NCBI GenBank assembly: GCA_964459675.1
Contig: CAYWNP010000105.1
Span: 1 to 8,437 of the forward strand
Reading direction: 5' to 3'
Source of the DNA: CAIZQW01 sp964459675
GTDB taxonomy: Bacteria; Verrucomicrobiota; Kiritimatiellia; RFP12; UBA1067
DNA: 8,437 nt
Made by a program: the position numbers and the translations under genes. Of the stretch, positions 1 through 7,438 are shown one piece after another. The first letter of the stretch is position 1. Each line of letters starts with the position of its first letter. The notes under the pieces were generated by a model that saw nothing but the letters and a program-made list of their open reading frames with translations, did no database searches and had not been told where the DNA came from.

Positions 1-46
1 ATGATGAATCAAAACGTGAAATCCAACAGAGAAAGAGAATCATCAG

Positions 47-487
47 ATGAAAAAAGCAATCATAGGTTCAGCGGTCATCCTTTTGTACGTGAATTTTATT
101 CCGTACGCCTGCAGGATCTGGCGCGGGCTGGACTGGATGGCTCAGTATCTTCCAGACAATAAAGACCATCTCATTTCAGGACTGATCTTTATCGGCATTT
201 TCGCATCGTTGCCGGCTATTCCGCTGATTGCGGCATTCTTGCTCCGCAAGTGGATTCCCGTAGCATTCTTCTTGTCGATCATCGTTGCGACGGCATTGCT
301 TGGATTCTGGCATCACAACTATGATCTTGCGTCAGATGCCCAGGCTGCGATCGGATTGGTCATCATCCCGATAATGGCGACGATGATCACTTCCGTTGTT
401 GTGGGAATCATCGGAATAATCGAATTTTTCGTTCGTAGAAGAAAAAAAGGTGCCCAACAGATAAGTGCTGGAGCAGAGACTGCCTAA
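47..487 (+). CDS. Small four-helix membrane protein, unrecognised
   Basis: I do not recognise this 146-residue protein. It has about four hydrophobic segments: roughly residues 3-24, 41-66, 70-88 and 99-127. A basic RRRKK cluster near residues 130-134 suggests a cytoplasmic C-terminal tail after the last helix. There is no signal peptidase site and no catalytic motif that I can see, so an integral inner-membrane protein is all that can be said. The ATG at 47 follows a weak purine-rich stretch (AGAGA, about 34-38) at suitable spacing. The gene looks somewhat more AT-rich than the genes to its right and is separated from the next start by 59 nt, so it may be an independent unit. It could be a spurious ORF, but the regular hydrophobic pattern argues for a real membrane protein. 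Confidence 0.6.
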   Translation: MKKAIIGSAVILLYVNFIPYACRIWRGLDWMAQYLPDNKDHLISGLIFIGIFASLPAIPLIAAFLLRKWIPVAFFLSIIVATALLGFWHHNYDLASDAQAAIGLVIIPIMATMITSVVVGIIGIIEFFVRRRKKGAQQISAGAETA

Positions 488-536
488 AGGTTTTACTCCC
501 AACTTGGAAAATTCTTCACTTACCTTAAGAAAAAAA

Positions 537-542
537 GAAAGG
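537..542 (+). promoter_or_regulatory. Candidate ribosome binding site of the LplT-Aas fusion
   Basis: A GAAAGG motif lies 4 nt before the GTG at 547 and 13 nt before the in-frame ATG at 556. Neither spacing is ideal, so the start stays ambiguous by three codons. The two choices do not affect any domain. Confidence 0.4.
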
Positions 543-546
543 TACC

Positions 547-3500
547 GTGTCACCTATGACAACGCACTTCAAATGGCTTAACCTCTCGCAAGCGATCGGC
601 GCCCTGATTGACAACACCTTCAAGATGCTCACGGTGATTTATCTGGTCAATGCCCTTGGCAAGGATTTGTCCCAGACGCTCTCCATCGCCTCGGCGCTGC
701 TGGTCATTCCCTTCATCCTCTTTTCGAATTGGGCCGGCGCGCTGACGGATCGCTACAGCAAACGTACCCTCTTCGTCATCATTAAATGGGCTGAACTGCT
801 CTTGCTGTTGCTGGCCATTCCCGCGCTTCTCTCCGGACAGGCGTGGTGTATGCTCAGCCTCCTCTTCCTGCTGGCGGCACAGGCCGCCTTCTTCGGACCC
901 GTTAAGCGGGGCATCGTGCCGGAACTGGTCTCCGTGGAGGAGCTACCACAGGCGAACGGACAGATGACCGGGGCCTCTTACTTGGCGATCATTTTCGGAC
1001 TCTTCCTGCCGTCCCTCGCGGTGACACTCCTTCATCTTAGCTATTCCACAGTGTTACTGCTCTGCATCGCCTGTTCGATCTGTGGACTCCTCTGCGCCTA
1101 CCGTCTGCCCCCTACCCCTGCGGCAAACCGCTACTCCAAAAGTTCACCTTGGCTCTTTCCCGATGCCCTGCGTACCCTACGTTCCCTGACTCCCCATGTT
1201 TGGCTGAAACGGGCGCTCTGGGGATCGGTTGCCTTCTCCGGCGTCTCCGCACTTTTCCAGCAGAACCTCGTCATGTATGCGCGCGACATTGTCTCGCTCT
1301 CCGTGGAAGCCAGCGGATTCCTCTTCCTGCTCGTAGCCCTTGGGATCATGCTAGGCGCATGGGTTTCAGGAAGACTCTCGCCTCACACGATTGAGACAGG
1401 CCTTATCCCTGTCGGGACTCTGGGGCTCGCCCTCTCACTTATTGGACTGGGCATCACCCGCCATCCCGTCATGCTCGGCTTCTGGCTTGTCTCCATCGGC
1501 ATCACCTCGGGGGCATGTATTGTTCCGCTGACCGCCTATCTTCAAGGAAAGTCGCCTGCCACCAACCGTGGCGAGATCTTCGGAGCCGTCGAGTTCTGGA
1601 GCTTCTTAGCCATGGTATTAGCGTCTGGGATATTTTATCTTCTGACAGGAATTTTACATGTAGACGCGCAAACCTGCATGTTGATCACAGGGGGGATTGG
1701 TGGTATCGCAGCAGGATGGACACTCTATCGCCTCCCTCACCACACCTTCCGATTTCTTGTCTCGCGTCTCACACGCCTCTTGTATCGTGTCGAGGTTCAC
1801 GGACTTGAAAACCTTCCGCGCGAAGGCGGGGCGCTTCTCGTATCCAACCACACCGCGTATGGGGATGTCACTATTCTCCAGTCTGCCACGCAGCGCACGA
1901 TCCGTTACGTCATGTCGCGCGAAATCTTTTCGAGCTGGGGATGGTGCCAACCCTTCTTCCGCCTCTCAAGCGTGATTCAGATCCACACGAAAGATGGTCC
2001 GCGCGCCCTCGTCCACGCGTTGAACAGCGCACGCGAAGCGCTTCAGAAAGGTGAACTCGTCGGCATCTTCCCCGAAGGCCGGCTCACACCCAATGGCACC
2101 ATCCAGAGCTTCCAGAAGGGCTTTGAAAAGATTGTAAAGGGAACAGGCGCTCCGATTATCCCCATCCATCTCGACAATCTTTGGGGGAGCATTTTTAGCT
2201 ATCGTTACGGCAAGCCCGGCCTCCGCTGGCCCAAGACATTTCCCCTGCGCGTGACACTCCGTATCGGCAAGCCGCTCCCCTCCGAGACCCCAGCCGAGGA
2301 GGTCCGTCAAGCCGTGATCGAGCTGGGTGTCCAAACCGCCCTCGAACATGCCGCGCGTCCAGGGAACACCCTCGGACAACGCCTACTCAAGCAAGCGAGA
2401 AGACACAGGGGACGCCTAATTGCGCAAGACACCCTCGGCCAGTCGCTGACCTACGGCAAGCTCCTCTCCGGCGCACTCGCCCTGAATGCACGCCTCAAAA
2501 CACGACTCTCCGCTGAGCAGAATATCGGCATCCTCTTTCCTCCTTCAGTCGGCGGCCTGCTCGTCAATGTGGCCCTCTCGCTGCAAGGCAAGACCGTGGT
2601 CAACCTCAACTGGACTGTCTCGCAAGAGGCCTTTGGCTCAGCCATCGAGCAGAGCGGTCTGCGCACAATCATCACCTCCCGTCGCTTTCTCGCGAACCTG
2701 ACACTGCCGGAGACAACCGCCGAACTCCTTCACATCGAAGATCTCCTCCAAAAACTCACCGCGAAGGAAAAGATTTTCGCTTTTTTGAAAGCCCGTGTCG
2801 CATCAGCCCGGACACTCTGCAATGGCCCGTTACCGCTCGCCACGGAACCCGCCTGCATCATCTTCTCCTCGGGCTCCACCGGTACGCCGAAGGGCGTCGT
2901 GCTGAGCCATGCCAACCTGCTCTCCAACGTCGACGCACTTACGACGGTCGTCCCTGTCACCCCGCAGGATACACTCTGCGCCTCCCTGCCCTTCTTCCAC
3001 TCCTTCGGCTTCCTGGGGACCCTCTGGTGGCCCTTGCTGATCGGCGTCAGGACCGTCTTTCATGCCAACCCCCTTCAAGTCACCCACATCCTCAAACTCC
3101 TTCGAGAGTACAAGGCCACGGTCCTGCTCACCACGCCCACACTGCTTCAGGCTTATCTGCGAAAGGGTGCAAAAGAGGACTTCGCGACGCTACACCATCT
3201 CTTCACCGGCGGGGAGAAACTGCCTGTCGCACTCGCGGATGTGTTTGAGCAACTGACCGGGATACGTCCCCTCGAAGGGTATGGCGCGACAGAACTTTCA
3301 CCTGTTGTCGCCATGGGCGTCCCCAACCGGACATCAGACAACGAGACGACCCTCGGGAACAAGCCTGGAAGCTGCGGACGCCCCCTCCCCAACATCGCGC
3401 TCCGGACCGTTGATCCCGAGACTGGGAACCCCCTGCCCGCTTACCAGACCGGTCTCCTTCTCGTCAAAGGAGCGAACGTGATGACCGGATACCTGAACAA

Positions 3501-3915
3501 CCCTGCCAAGAGCGCCGAGATCCCCCACGAGGGCTGGTATAACACCGGCGACATCGCCCGTATTGACGAAGAAGGGTTCCTCTTCATCACCGACCGCCTC
3601 TCGCGCTTCAGCAAAATCGGCGGCGAGATGATCCCCCATGGCGCAATCGAAGAAGTATTACAACGTGCCAGCGGCACGACAGAACCGTGCGTCGCCGTCA
3701 TCGGAGTGCCAGACGAGAAGGCCGGCGAACGTCTCATCGTCTGTCTCACCCCGCAGGCCGGTGATGTTGAAAAGCTCTATCAGGCGCTCAAGGAGAGCAA
3801 GCTTCCCAACCTCTGGATCCCGAGCCGCGCAGACTTTATCACCATTCCCGAAATCCCCTTACTCGCCACAGGCAAAACTGATCTGCGCTCGATACGGGAG
3901 CGAGTGGCGAGATGA
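547..3915 (+). CDS. aas: LplT-Aas fusion: lysophospholipid transporter / 2-acyl-GPE acyltransferase / acyl-ACP synthetase
   Basis: This 1122-residue inner-membrane protein joins functions that E. coli keeps in LplT (about 397 aa) and Aas (about 719 aa). Residues ~1-400 form an MFS transporter: the N-terminus resembles LplT and an MFS motif A (ALTDRYSKR) follows helix 2. Residues ~405-600 are a PlsC-type acyltransferase with H435-x4-D440 (within SNHTAYGD) and the FPEGR block around E510. Residues ~620-1122 are an AMP-binding acyl-ACP/CoA synthetase: P-loop SSGSTGTPKG (774-783), GYGATE ending at E916, TGD with D1002, and C-terminal GK with K1110. All expected catalytic residues are present. The inferred role is to flip lysophospholipid inward and re-acylate it with an ATP-activated fatty acid on ACP. 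The start is GTG 547, or ATG 556. Its stop overlaps the next gene's ATG, implying translational coupling. This domain fusion is known in several phyla, so it is not novel by itself. Confidence 0.93.
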   Translation: MSPMTTHFKWLNLSQAIGALIDNTFKMLTVIYLVNALGKDLSQTLSIASALLVIPFILFSNWAGALTDRYSKRTLFVIIKWAELLLLLLAIPALLSGQAWCMLSLLFLLAAQAAFFGPVKRGIVPELVSVEELPQANGQMTGASYLAIIFGLFLPSLAVTLLHLSYSTVLLLCIACSICGLLCAYRLPPTPAANRYSKSSPWLFPDALRTLRSLTPHVWLKRALWGSVAFSGVSALFQQNLVMYARDIVSLSVEASGFLFLLVALGIMLGAWVSGRLSPHTIETGLIPVGTLGLALSLIGLGITRHPVMLGFWLVSIGITSGACIVPLTAYLQGKSPATNRGEIFGAVEFWSFLAMVLASGIFYLLTGILHVDAQTCMLITGGIGGIAAGWTLYRLPHHTFRFLVSRLTRLLYRVEVHGLENLPREGGALLVSNHTAYGDVTILQSATQRTIRYVMSREIFSSWGWCQPFFRLSSVIQIHTKDGPRALVHALNSAREALQKGELVGIFPEGRLTPNGTIQSFQKGFEKIVKGTGAPIIPIHLDNLWGSIFSYRYGKPGLRWPKTFPLRVTLRIGKPLPSETPAEEVRQAVIELGVQTALEHAARPGNTLGQRLLKQARRHRGRLIAQDTLGQSLTYGKLLSGALALNARLKTRLSAEQNIGILFPPSVGGLLVNVALSLQGKTVVNLNWTVSQEAFGSAIEQSGLRTIITSRRFLANLTLPETTAELLHIEDLLQKLTAKEKIFAFLKARVASARTLCNGPLPLATEPACIIFSSGSTGTPKGVVLSHANLLSNVDALTTVVPVTPQDTLCASLPFFHSFGFLGTLWWPLLIGVRTVFHANPLQVTHILKLLREYKATVLLTTPTLLQAYLRKGAKEDFATLHHLFTGGEKLPVALADVFEQLTGIRPLEGYGATELSPVVAMGVPNRTSDNETTLGNKPGSCGRPLPNIALRTVDPETGNPLPAYQTGLLLVKGANVMTGYLNNPAKSAEIPHEGWYNTGDIARIDEEGFLFITDRLSRFSKIGGEMIPHGAIEEVLQRASGTTEPCVAVIGVPDEKAGERLIVCLTPQAGDVEKLYQALKESKLPNLWIPSRADFITIPEIPLLATGKTDLRSIRERVAR

Positions 3916-4631
3916 AACACGTTCTTCTTTTCTCTTTCATCATTCTTCTCTGCACGTCTATGAACAAAACCACCCATTTAGAAGCCAAAGAAACCGTAGT
4001 CCTGCTCCACGGACTCAACCGGACCCATCGCGCGATGTCAAAACTCGCGAGCGCGCTGGAGACGGAAGGCTACGCGGTCATCAACTGCGACTATCCCTCA
4101 CGTTCGGCAGAGATCCAGACGCTCTCCTAAAATCTCTTCGCCTCGCTCCTCCCAAAAATCGCCTGAGCGCCTCGCGTCCACTTCGTCACCCACTCCATGG
4201 GCGGCATCGTGTTGCGAACTTACCTCCAGACGCACACCCTTCCTAACCTCGGACGCGTCGTCATGCTCGCCCCGCCCAATCAAGGCAGTGAGGTTGTGGA
4301 CAAACTCGGCTGGTTTCCTCCGTTCGCCTGGTTCAACGGTCCAGCCGGGCTCCAACTTGGCACGAACCCCGAAAGTCTCCCCAACCGACTCCCCCCACCC
4401 TCTTTTGAACTGGGTGTCATTGCTGGCGACCGTACAATCAATCCCCTCCTCTCTGTCCTGATCCCTGGTAAAGATGACGGCAAGGTCTCGCAAGCACGCG
4501 TCCAAACGACTGGCATGAAGGATTTCATCATCCTGCATGTCACGCACACCTTTATGATGCGGAATCCCCAAGTGATTGCCCAGGCAATGCACTTCCTAAA
4601 AACCGGTCTGTTTCAAAAGAGTGAAAAGTGA
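3912..4631 (+). pseudogene. Broken alpha/beta-hydrolase (lipase/esterase-like), two in-frame stops
   Basis: The frame opened by ATG 3912 encodes a hydrophobic signal-like N-terminus and the LLHGL oxyanion-hole motif near residues 31-35. It then meets TAA at 4128-4130 and TGA at 4164-4166. The same frame continues with VHFVTHSMGG, the nucleophile elbow with Ser95, then MLAPPNQGSE. Asp188 or Asp189 in the KDDGKVS block and His212 in THTFMM complete the catalytic triad. The order and spacing match a known esterase/lipase family related to PGAP1/DUF676-like hydrolases. Only the two stops separate the halves and no frameshift is needed. The 72-residue first piece lacks all catalytic residues. The part restartable at ATG 4197 begins at the Met just after the catalytic Ser, so neither piece should be active. 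ATG 3912 overlaps the stop of the LplT-Aas gene (ATGA), suggesting the intact ancestor was a coupled phospholipid- or lysophospholipid-acting partner. A sequencing error remains possible. Confidence 0.85.
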
Positions 4632-4639
4632 AATCCCTG

Positions 4640-4668
4640 TGGCAATCAGAAACGCCATTTGCTATAGT
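4640..4668 (+). promoter_or_regulatory. Weak candidate promoter before the secreted coiled-coil gene
   Basis: TGGCAA (4640-4645) and TATAGT (4663-4668) are separated by 17 nt. The -10 match is good and the -35 match is poor. Transcription from here would begin almost at the ATG at 4676, giving a leaderless message, which would fit the absence of a ribosome binding site there. The evidence is only motif likeness. Confidence 0.2.
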
Positions 4669-4675
4669 ATATACC

Positions 4676-5608
4676 ATGAAACGGAGCTCATTATCGCTGT
4701 CCCTTCTATCTGGCCTACTCATTGCGCAGGCCATTGATGGTTTTGCGTCGACAGGGAGCGCTTCAGACATAGTGACTGTGGATAACACCGTGTCGCAACA
4801 GGTGGACACGATCGGTGTTGCTCAAGTTGCTGTCACGCAAAAGACAGAAAGCTCGACGCGCGTGCTGGATATCCCCTTTGAAGAGAGCCCTTATCCCGTG
4901 ATCTTAGAACGGATGCCCTTCGGTGCACCGCCCACTGCCAGCACGCAGAACGATACGGCAACAACCGTGAACGATGCCAAGGTACTCGAGGCGCAAAATA
5001 ATATGGCAGCTTCATTTTCGTGGACAGCCATCAACATTACGCCAGAGGGCAAGACCGCCATCGGCTTCACCGACATCTCTGCAAAGCCTCCGGAGAGCTA
5101 CTACATCACTGTCGGGGAATCAGCCAACAAATGGCTCCTCGTGAGCGCGGATTACAGCTCGGAGACTGCCACCATTGAGAAGGATGGCATACAGATCTCG
5201 CTTAAATTCGGCAACAAGAGCCCCATTGCCCCGACAGCGGCAGGGGCAGCGCCTTCTGGTGCAACAGGGGCAACGCCAAATCCAGGACTTTCAAGATATA
5301 GCCATCTCCGAACGACTCCAGGCCTCCAACCTAACACGCCTTCTCCCGTTGCCGAAAAAGCAGCGCCTTCCACAACTCCTGGAAATAACGCCGTGATCGC
5401 CTCCTATCGTGAGCGGCTCAACGAGCGCATGAAAGCACAAGAGAGTCTTAAACAGGAATCGGATCGCAAGCAGAAGGAAGAGTTGTCAAAGATTGTGACC
5501 GATGCGCTTCGTAAGCAGCAGGAAGAAGCTGCCGCAGCCGCCGCGTTGCAACAGCCAGAACCCGTTGCCGTTCCTGAAGGTCAGCCGATCGAAGTGATCG
5601 CACAGTAA
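4676..5608 (+). CDS. Secreted protein with central small domain and C-terminal coiled coil, unrecognised
   Basis: I do not recognise this 310-residue protein. Residues 1-24 are a plausible Sec signal peptide: a KR start, a Leu/Ser-rich core, and AQA (17-19) or GFA (22-24) before the cleavage site. Residues ~113-179 look like a compact beta domain with repeated short hydrophobic strands (SFSWTAINITPEG, then WLLVSADYSS and ISLKFG). In general pattern this recalls small GspC/PilP-type periplasmic domains, but that is only an impression. Residues ~180-242 are a Pro/Ala/Thr/Gly-rich linker. Residues ~243-297 are charged (Glu/Lys/Gln/Arg) and probably a coiled coil ending in an alanine run. The start was chosen at ATG 4676 because the signal peptide begins there. 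The frame is open back to a GTG at 4628 overlapping the hydrolase stop (GTGA), which would add 16 residues. There is no clear ribosome binding site for either. Location is inferred to be periplasmic or envelope-associated. Confidence 0.75.
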   Translation: MKRSSLSLSLLSGLLIAQAIDGFASTGSASDIVTVDNTVSQQVDTIGVAQVAVTQKTESSTRVLDIPFEESPYPVILERMPFGAPPTASTQNDTATTVNDAKVLEAQNNMAASFSWTAINITPEGKTAIGFTDISAKPPESYYITVGESANKWLLVSADYSSETATIEKDGIQISLKFGNKSPIAPTAAGAAPSGATGATPNPGLSRYSHLRTTPGLQPNTPSPVAEKAAPSTTPGNNAVIASYRERLNERMKAQESLKQESDRKQKEELSKIVTDALRKQQEEAAAAAALQQPEPVAVPEGQPIEVIAQ

Positions 5609-5621
5609 ATAAATATCTTAC

Positions 5622-5627
5622 AAGGAG
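5622..5627 (+). promoter_or_regulatory. Strong ribosome binding site fixing the AsnC-family start
   Basis: AAGGAG sits 5 nt before ATG 5633. An in-frame GTG at 5627 overlaps this motif and so cannot be the start. This supports a 159-residue product. Confidence 0.85.
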
Positions 5628-5632
5628 TGATT

Positions 5633-6112
5633 ATGGATCCGCTATTAGAGATGTTAAAGAAGAATGCACGGGAGTCCGATGCCGTGCTGGCCAAAGAGCT
5701 CGGCACGACCGAAGCTGATGTCAAGGCGCGCATTGCCGCCTACGAGAAGGAGGGTGTCCTCCGTGGATTCCGTGCACTCATCAACGCAGCACGCATTGAA
5801 GACACCACCGTTCACGCGGTGATCGAACTGCGCATCCGTCCCGAACGGGAAGGTGGCTTTGACCGCTTAGCCGCACGTATCAGCCAATGCCCGCAGGTGG
5901 AATCCATGTTTCTGATGTCCGGCGGCTTCGACCTGATGCTCTTTGTGAAGGGCAAGAATCTCCAGGAGGTCGCTAACTTCGTCAGCGTCAACCTCGCCAC
6001 CATTGATGGTGTCCTCTCGACTGCAACCCATTTCATGCTCAAAACCTATAAGGATCAAGGTATCCTGATGGAAGGTGAACACCATGACGACCGACTCCAA
6101 GTCAGTCCCTGA
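5633..6112 (+). CDS. Lrp/AsnC-family transcriptional regulator, AlaR (YugG)-like
   Basis: The 159-residue protein has the standard Lrp/AsnC layout and length. Residues ~1-50 are a winged helix-turn-helix (LAKELGTTEADVKARI followed by the KEGVLRGF wing). Residues ~62-140 are the ligand-sensing RAM domain (VIELRIRP, then MSGGFDLMLFVKG). The C-terminal tail ends in DDRLQVSP. It is followed, in a 29-nt overlap, by a class I aminotransferase. From memory the sequence and the pairing closely resemble B. subtilis AlaR (YugG) with AlaT (YugH), where the regulator responds to alanine and controls the transaminase. By inference it binds an amino acid (probably alanine) and regulates its own operon. It lies only 24 nt after the coiled-coil gene, so read-through from upstream is likely. 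Family assignment is firm; the specific ligand is not shown by the sequence. Confidence 0.9.
   Translation: MDPLLEMLKKNARESDAVLAKELGTTEADVKARIAAYEKEGVLRGFRALINAARIEDTTVHAVIELRIRPEREGGFDRLAARISQCPQVESMFLMSGGFDLMLFVKGKNLQEVANFVSVNLATIDGVLSTATHFMLKTYKDQGILMEGEHHDDRLQVSP
6070..6075 (+). promoter_or_regulatory. Ribosome binding site of the aminotransferase inside the regulator gene
   Basis: GGAAGG lies inside the 3' end of the regulator gene, 8 nt before ATG 6084. A GTG at 6075 in the same frame overlaps the motif and is unlikely to be used. This selects a 393-residue product. Confidence 0.75.
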
Positions 6113-7265
6113 ACAATTTATCGCGCCACATCTGCGAGACATCCCCAAGTCAGGCATCCGGGACTTTTTTGATATTGTCGCCTCCCGTAAGGATGTCATC
6201 TCCCTGGGTATTGGCGAACCCGATTTTCAGACCCCTTGGCATATCCGTGAAAAGGCCATGACCGCCATTGAACGCGGCTTTACACGCTATACCTCCAATC
6301 TCGGCATGCCGGAACTCCGCCAAGCCCTGACGACCTACATGAAGCACGCCTTTCATGCCACGTACGATTGGAAGACTGAAGTTCTCGTGACGGTCGGTGT
6401 CAGCGAGGCTTTAGACATCGCCCTGCGCGCGGTCCTCTCGCCCGGCGATGAAGTGCTCTACCACGAGCCCTGCTTCGTGGCCTACGCACCGCTGATCCGC
6501 ATGGCCCATGGCGTGCCGGTCGCAGTCGACACCTTCCGCAAAGACGATTTCCGTCTCACCGTCGAGGAGCTGGAGAAGAAGGTCACGCCGCGCTCACGCG
6601 TCCTGCTGATCAACTTCCCGACCAATCCCACAGGCGCCTGTCTGACCAAGGCGGACACCGAAGCGCTGGCCGATTTTGTGATTAAGCACAACCTGCTTTT
6701 GATCTCGGACGAGGTCTACTCTGAATTGACTTACGAGGGTGGACGCCACTCCATGGCTGCGATCTCGCGTATCCGGGATCGCCTCATCTTCATGAACGGT
6801 TTTTCAAAGGCCTGGTCCATGACGGGCTTCCGTCTCGGGTATGTCTGTGCGCCTGCACCTTTAACCGATGCGATGATGAAGATTCATCAGTATTGCATGA
6901 TGAGCGCACCGACTGTCAGCCAGTGCGCCGGCATTGAAGCACTGGCCGCAGGGGATCAAGATATCATCGAAATGCGCGACTCCTATCATCAGCGCAGAAA
7001 CTTTCTCGTCGCCTCCCTGAATGAGATGGGACTCGACTGCTTCATGCCCCGTGGCGCCTTCTACGTCTTCCCGTCAATCCAGACCACAGGCCTGACTGCG
7101 CATGAATTCGCCATGCGCTTCCTTCAGGAATATAGCGTCGCCTGCGTCCCTGGCTCAGCCTTCGGCGCCTGTGGCGCTGGTTTTCTCCGTTGCGCTTATG
7201 CCACCGGCATGGAGCAGCTCAAAGAAGCTATGTCACGGATGCAGACGTTCCTGAAGAAGCTGTAG
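6084..7265 (+). CDS. alaT: PLP-dependent class I aminotransferase, AlaT (YugH)-like
   Basis: The 393-residue enzyme is a complete fold-type I aminotransferase. Visible family landmarks are the ISLGIGEPDF N-terminus, NPTG with Asn181, SDEVYSE with Asp209 and Tyr212, the PLP-binding Lys242 in GFSKAWSMTGFRLGY (Arg250 nearby), and the substrate-carboxylate Arg369 in FLRCAYATG. The length is typical. From memory, long blocks such as MKIHQY, APTVSQ, MRDSY and RRNF...NEMGL...GAFYVFPSI match B. subtilis YugH/AlaT, an alanine-pyruvate transaminase. Together with the AsnC-family neighbour, alanine synthesis or degradation with 2-oxoglutarate/glutamate is the likely reaction in the cytoplasm. The start ATG 6084 overlaps the regulator gene by 29 nt, so the two are translationally coupled. 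Aspartate, aromatic or methionine-salvage transamination remain possible, since class I specificity cannot be read from sequence alone. Confidence 0.92.
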   Translation: MTTDSKSVPEQFIAPHLRDIPKSGIRDFFDIVASRKDVISLGIGEPDFQTPWHIREKAMTAIERGFTRYTSNLGMPELRQALTTYMKHAFHATYDWKTEVLVTVGVSEALDIALRAVLSPGDEVLYHEPCFVAYAPLIRMAHGVPVAVDTFRKDDFRLTVEELEKKVTPRSRVLLINFPTNPTGACLTKADTEALADFVIKHNLLLISDEVYSELTYEGGRHSMAAISRIRDRLIFMNGFSKAWSMTGFRLGYVCAPAPLTDAMMKIHQYCMMSAPTVSQCAGIEALAAGDQDIIEMRDSYHQRRNFLVASLNEMGLDCFMPRGAFYVFPSIQTTGLTAHEFAMRFLQEYSVACVPGSAFGACGAGFLRCAYATGMEQLKEAMSRMQTFLKKL

Positions 7266-7272
7266 GGAAAGA

Positions 7273-7333
7273 GGGGTCAGGGTCCACCTTCGCTAACGCT
7301 ACGGCAGACAGGTCGGGGTTCAGGGTTCAGGGG
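7273..7333 (+). repeat. G-rich short direct repeats
   Basis: GGGTCAGGGTC near 7274 and two exact GGGTTCA units at 7316-7329 followed by GGGG make up this block. Such runs look like part of an interspersed extragenic element, because they lie between genes and show no coding signal. Only one copy is in the window, so genome-wide repetition is an inference. Confidence 0.5.
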
Positions 7334-7340
7334 CGGAAGG

Positions 7341-7366
7341 CAACGCTTTAGCGTTGTTGATTTTTT
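7341..7366 (+). terminator. Rho-independent-type terminator after the aminotransferase
   Basis: CAACGC (7341-7346) pairs perfectly with GCGTTG (7351-7356) around a TTTA loop, and TTGATTTTTT follows to 7366. The stem is short for a strong terminator and the T-run starts a few bases late. It sits 75 nt after the aminotransferase stop, where an operon end is expected. An outer 6-bp stem, GGGGCG (7330-7335) with CGCCCC (7371-7376), encloses it. Confidence 0.55.
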
Positions 7367-7438
7367 GATGCGCCCCCTATACCTTCCGAACGGTAAATGC
7401 GCGAATAGAAAGCGACCATACCATCTGCGTTCGGAGTT

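Noticed and set aside
1..162. A 53-codon open frame from the first ATG, in a different frame from the membrane protein
   Set aside because: It overlaps the better-supported membrane protein, shows no recognisable pattern, and its start lies at the window edge.
504..532. Promoter before the LplT-Aas fusion (TTGGAA with a box near 527)
   Set aside because: The -10 position has no acceptable hexamer at normal spacing, so I could not support it.
4128..4166. Genetic-code reassignment or programmed recoding of TAA/TGA to explain the hydrolase stops
   Set aside because: TAA and TGA both terminate other genes here (for example at 485, 3913 and 6110), and no recoding structure was evident. Mutation or sequencing error is simpler.
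3638..4246. A 202-codon + strand frame across the end of the fusion gene and the broken hydrolase
   Set aside because: It is Arg/Ser/Pro-rich as expected of an out-of-frame reading of GC-rich DNA, and both underlying regions have clear homology in other frames. It does not rescue the hydrolase.
4098..4592. A 164-codon minus-strand frame opposite the hydrolase
   Set aside because: It is antisense to a region with clear alpha/beta-hydrolase motifs on the + strand, and its translation shows no motif.
4197..4631. The downstream hydrolase part as an independent gene starting at ATG 4197
   Set aside because: It begins at the Met immediately after the nucleophile Ser, has no ribosome binding site, and would lack the oxyanion hole and the catalytic Ser.
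7315..7333. G-quadruplex from the GGGG/GGG/GGGG runs
   Set aside because: Only three close G-runs are present; the next run with at least three G is about 35 nt upstream, so a standard four-run motif is not met.
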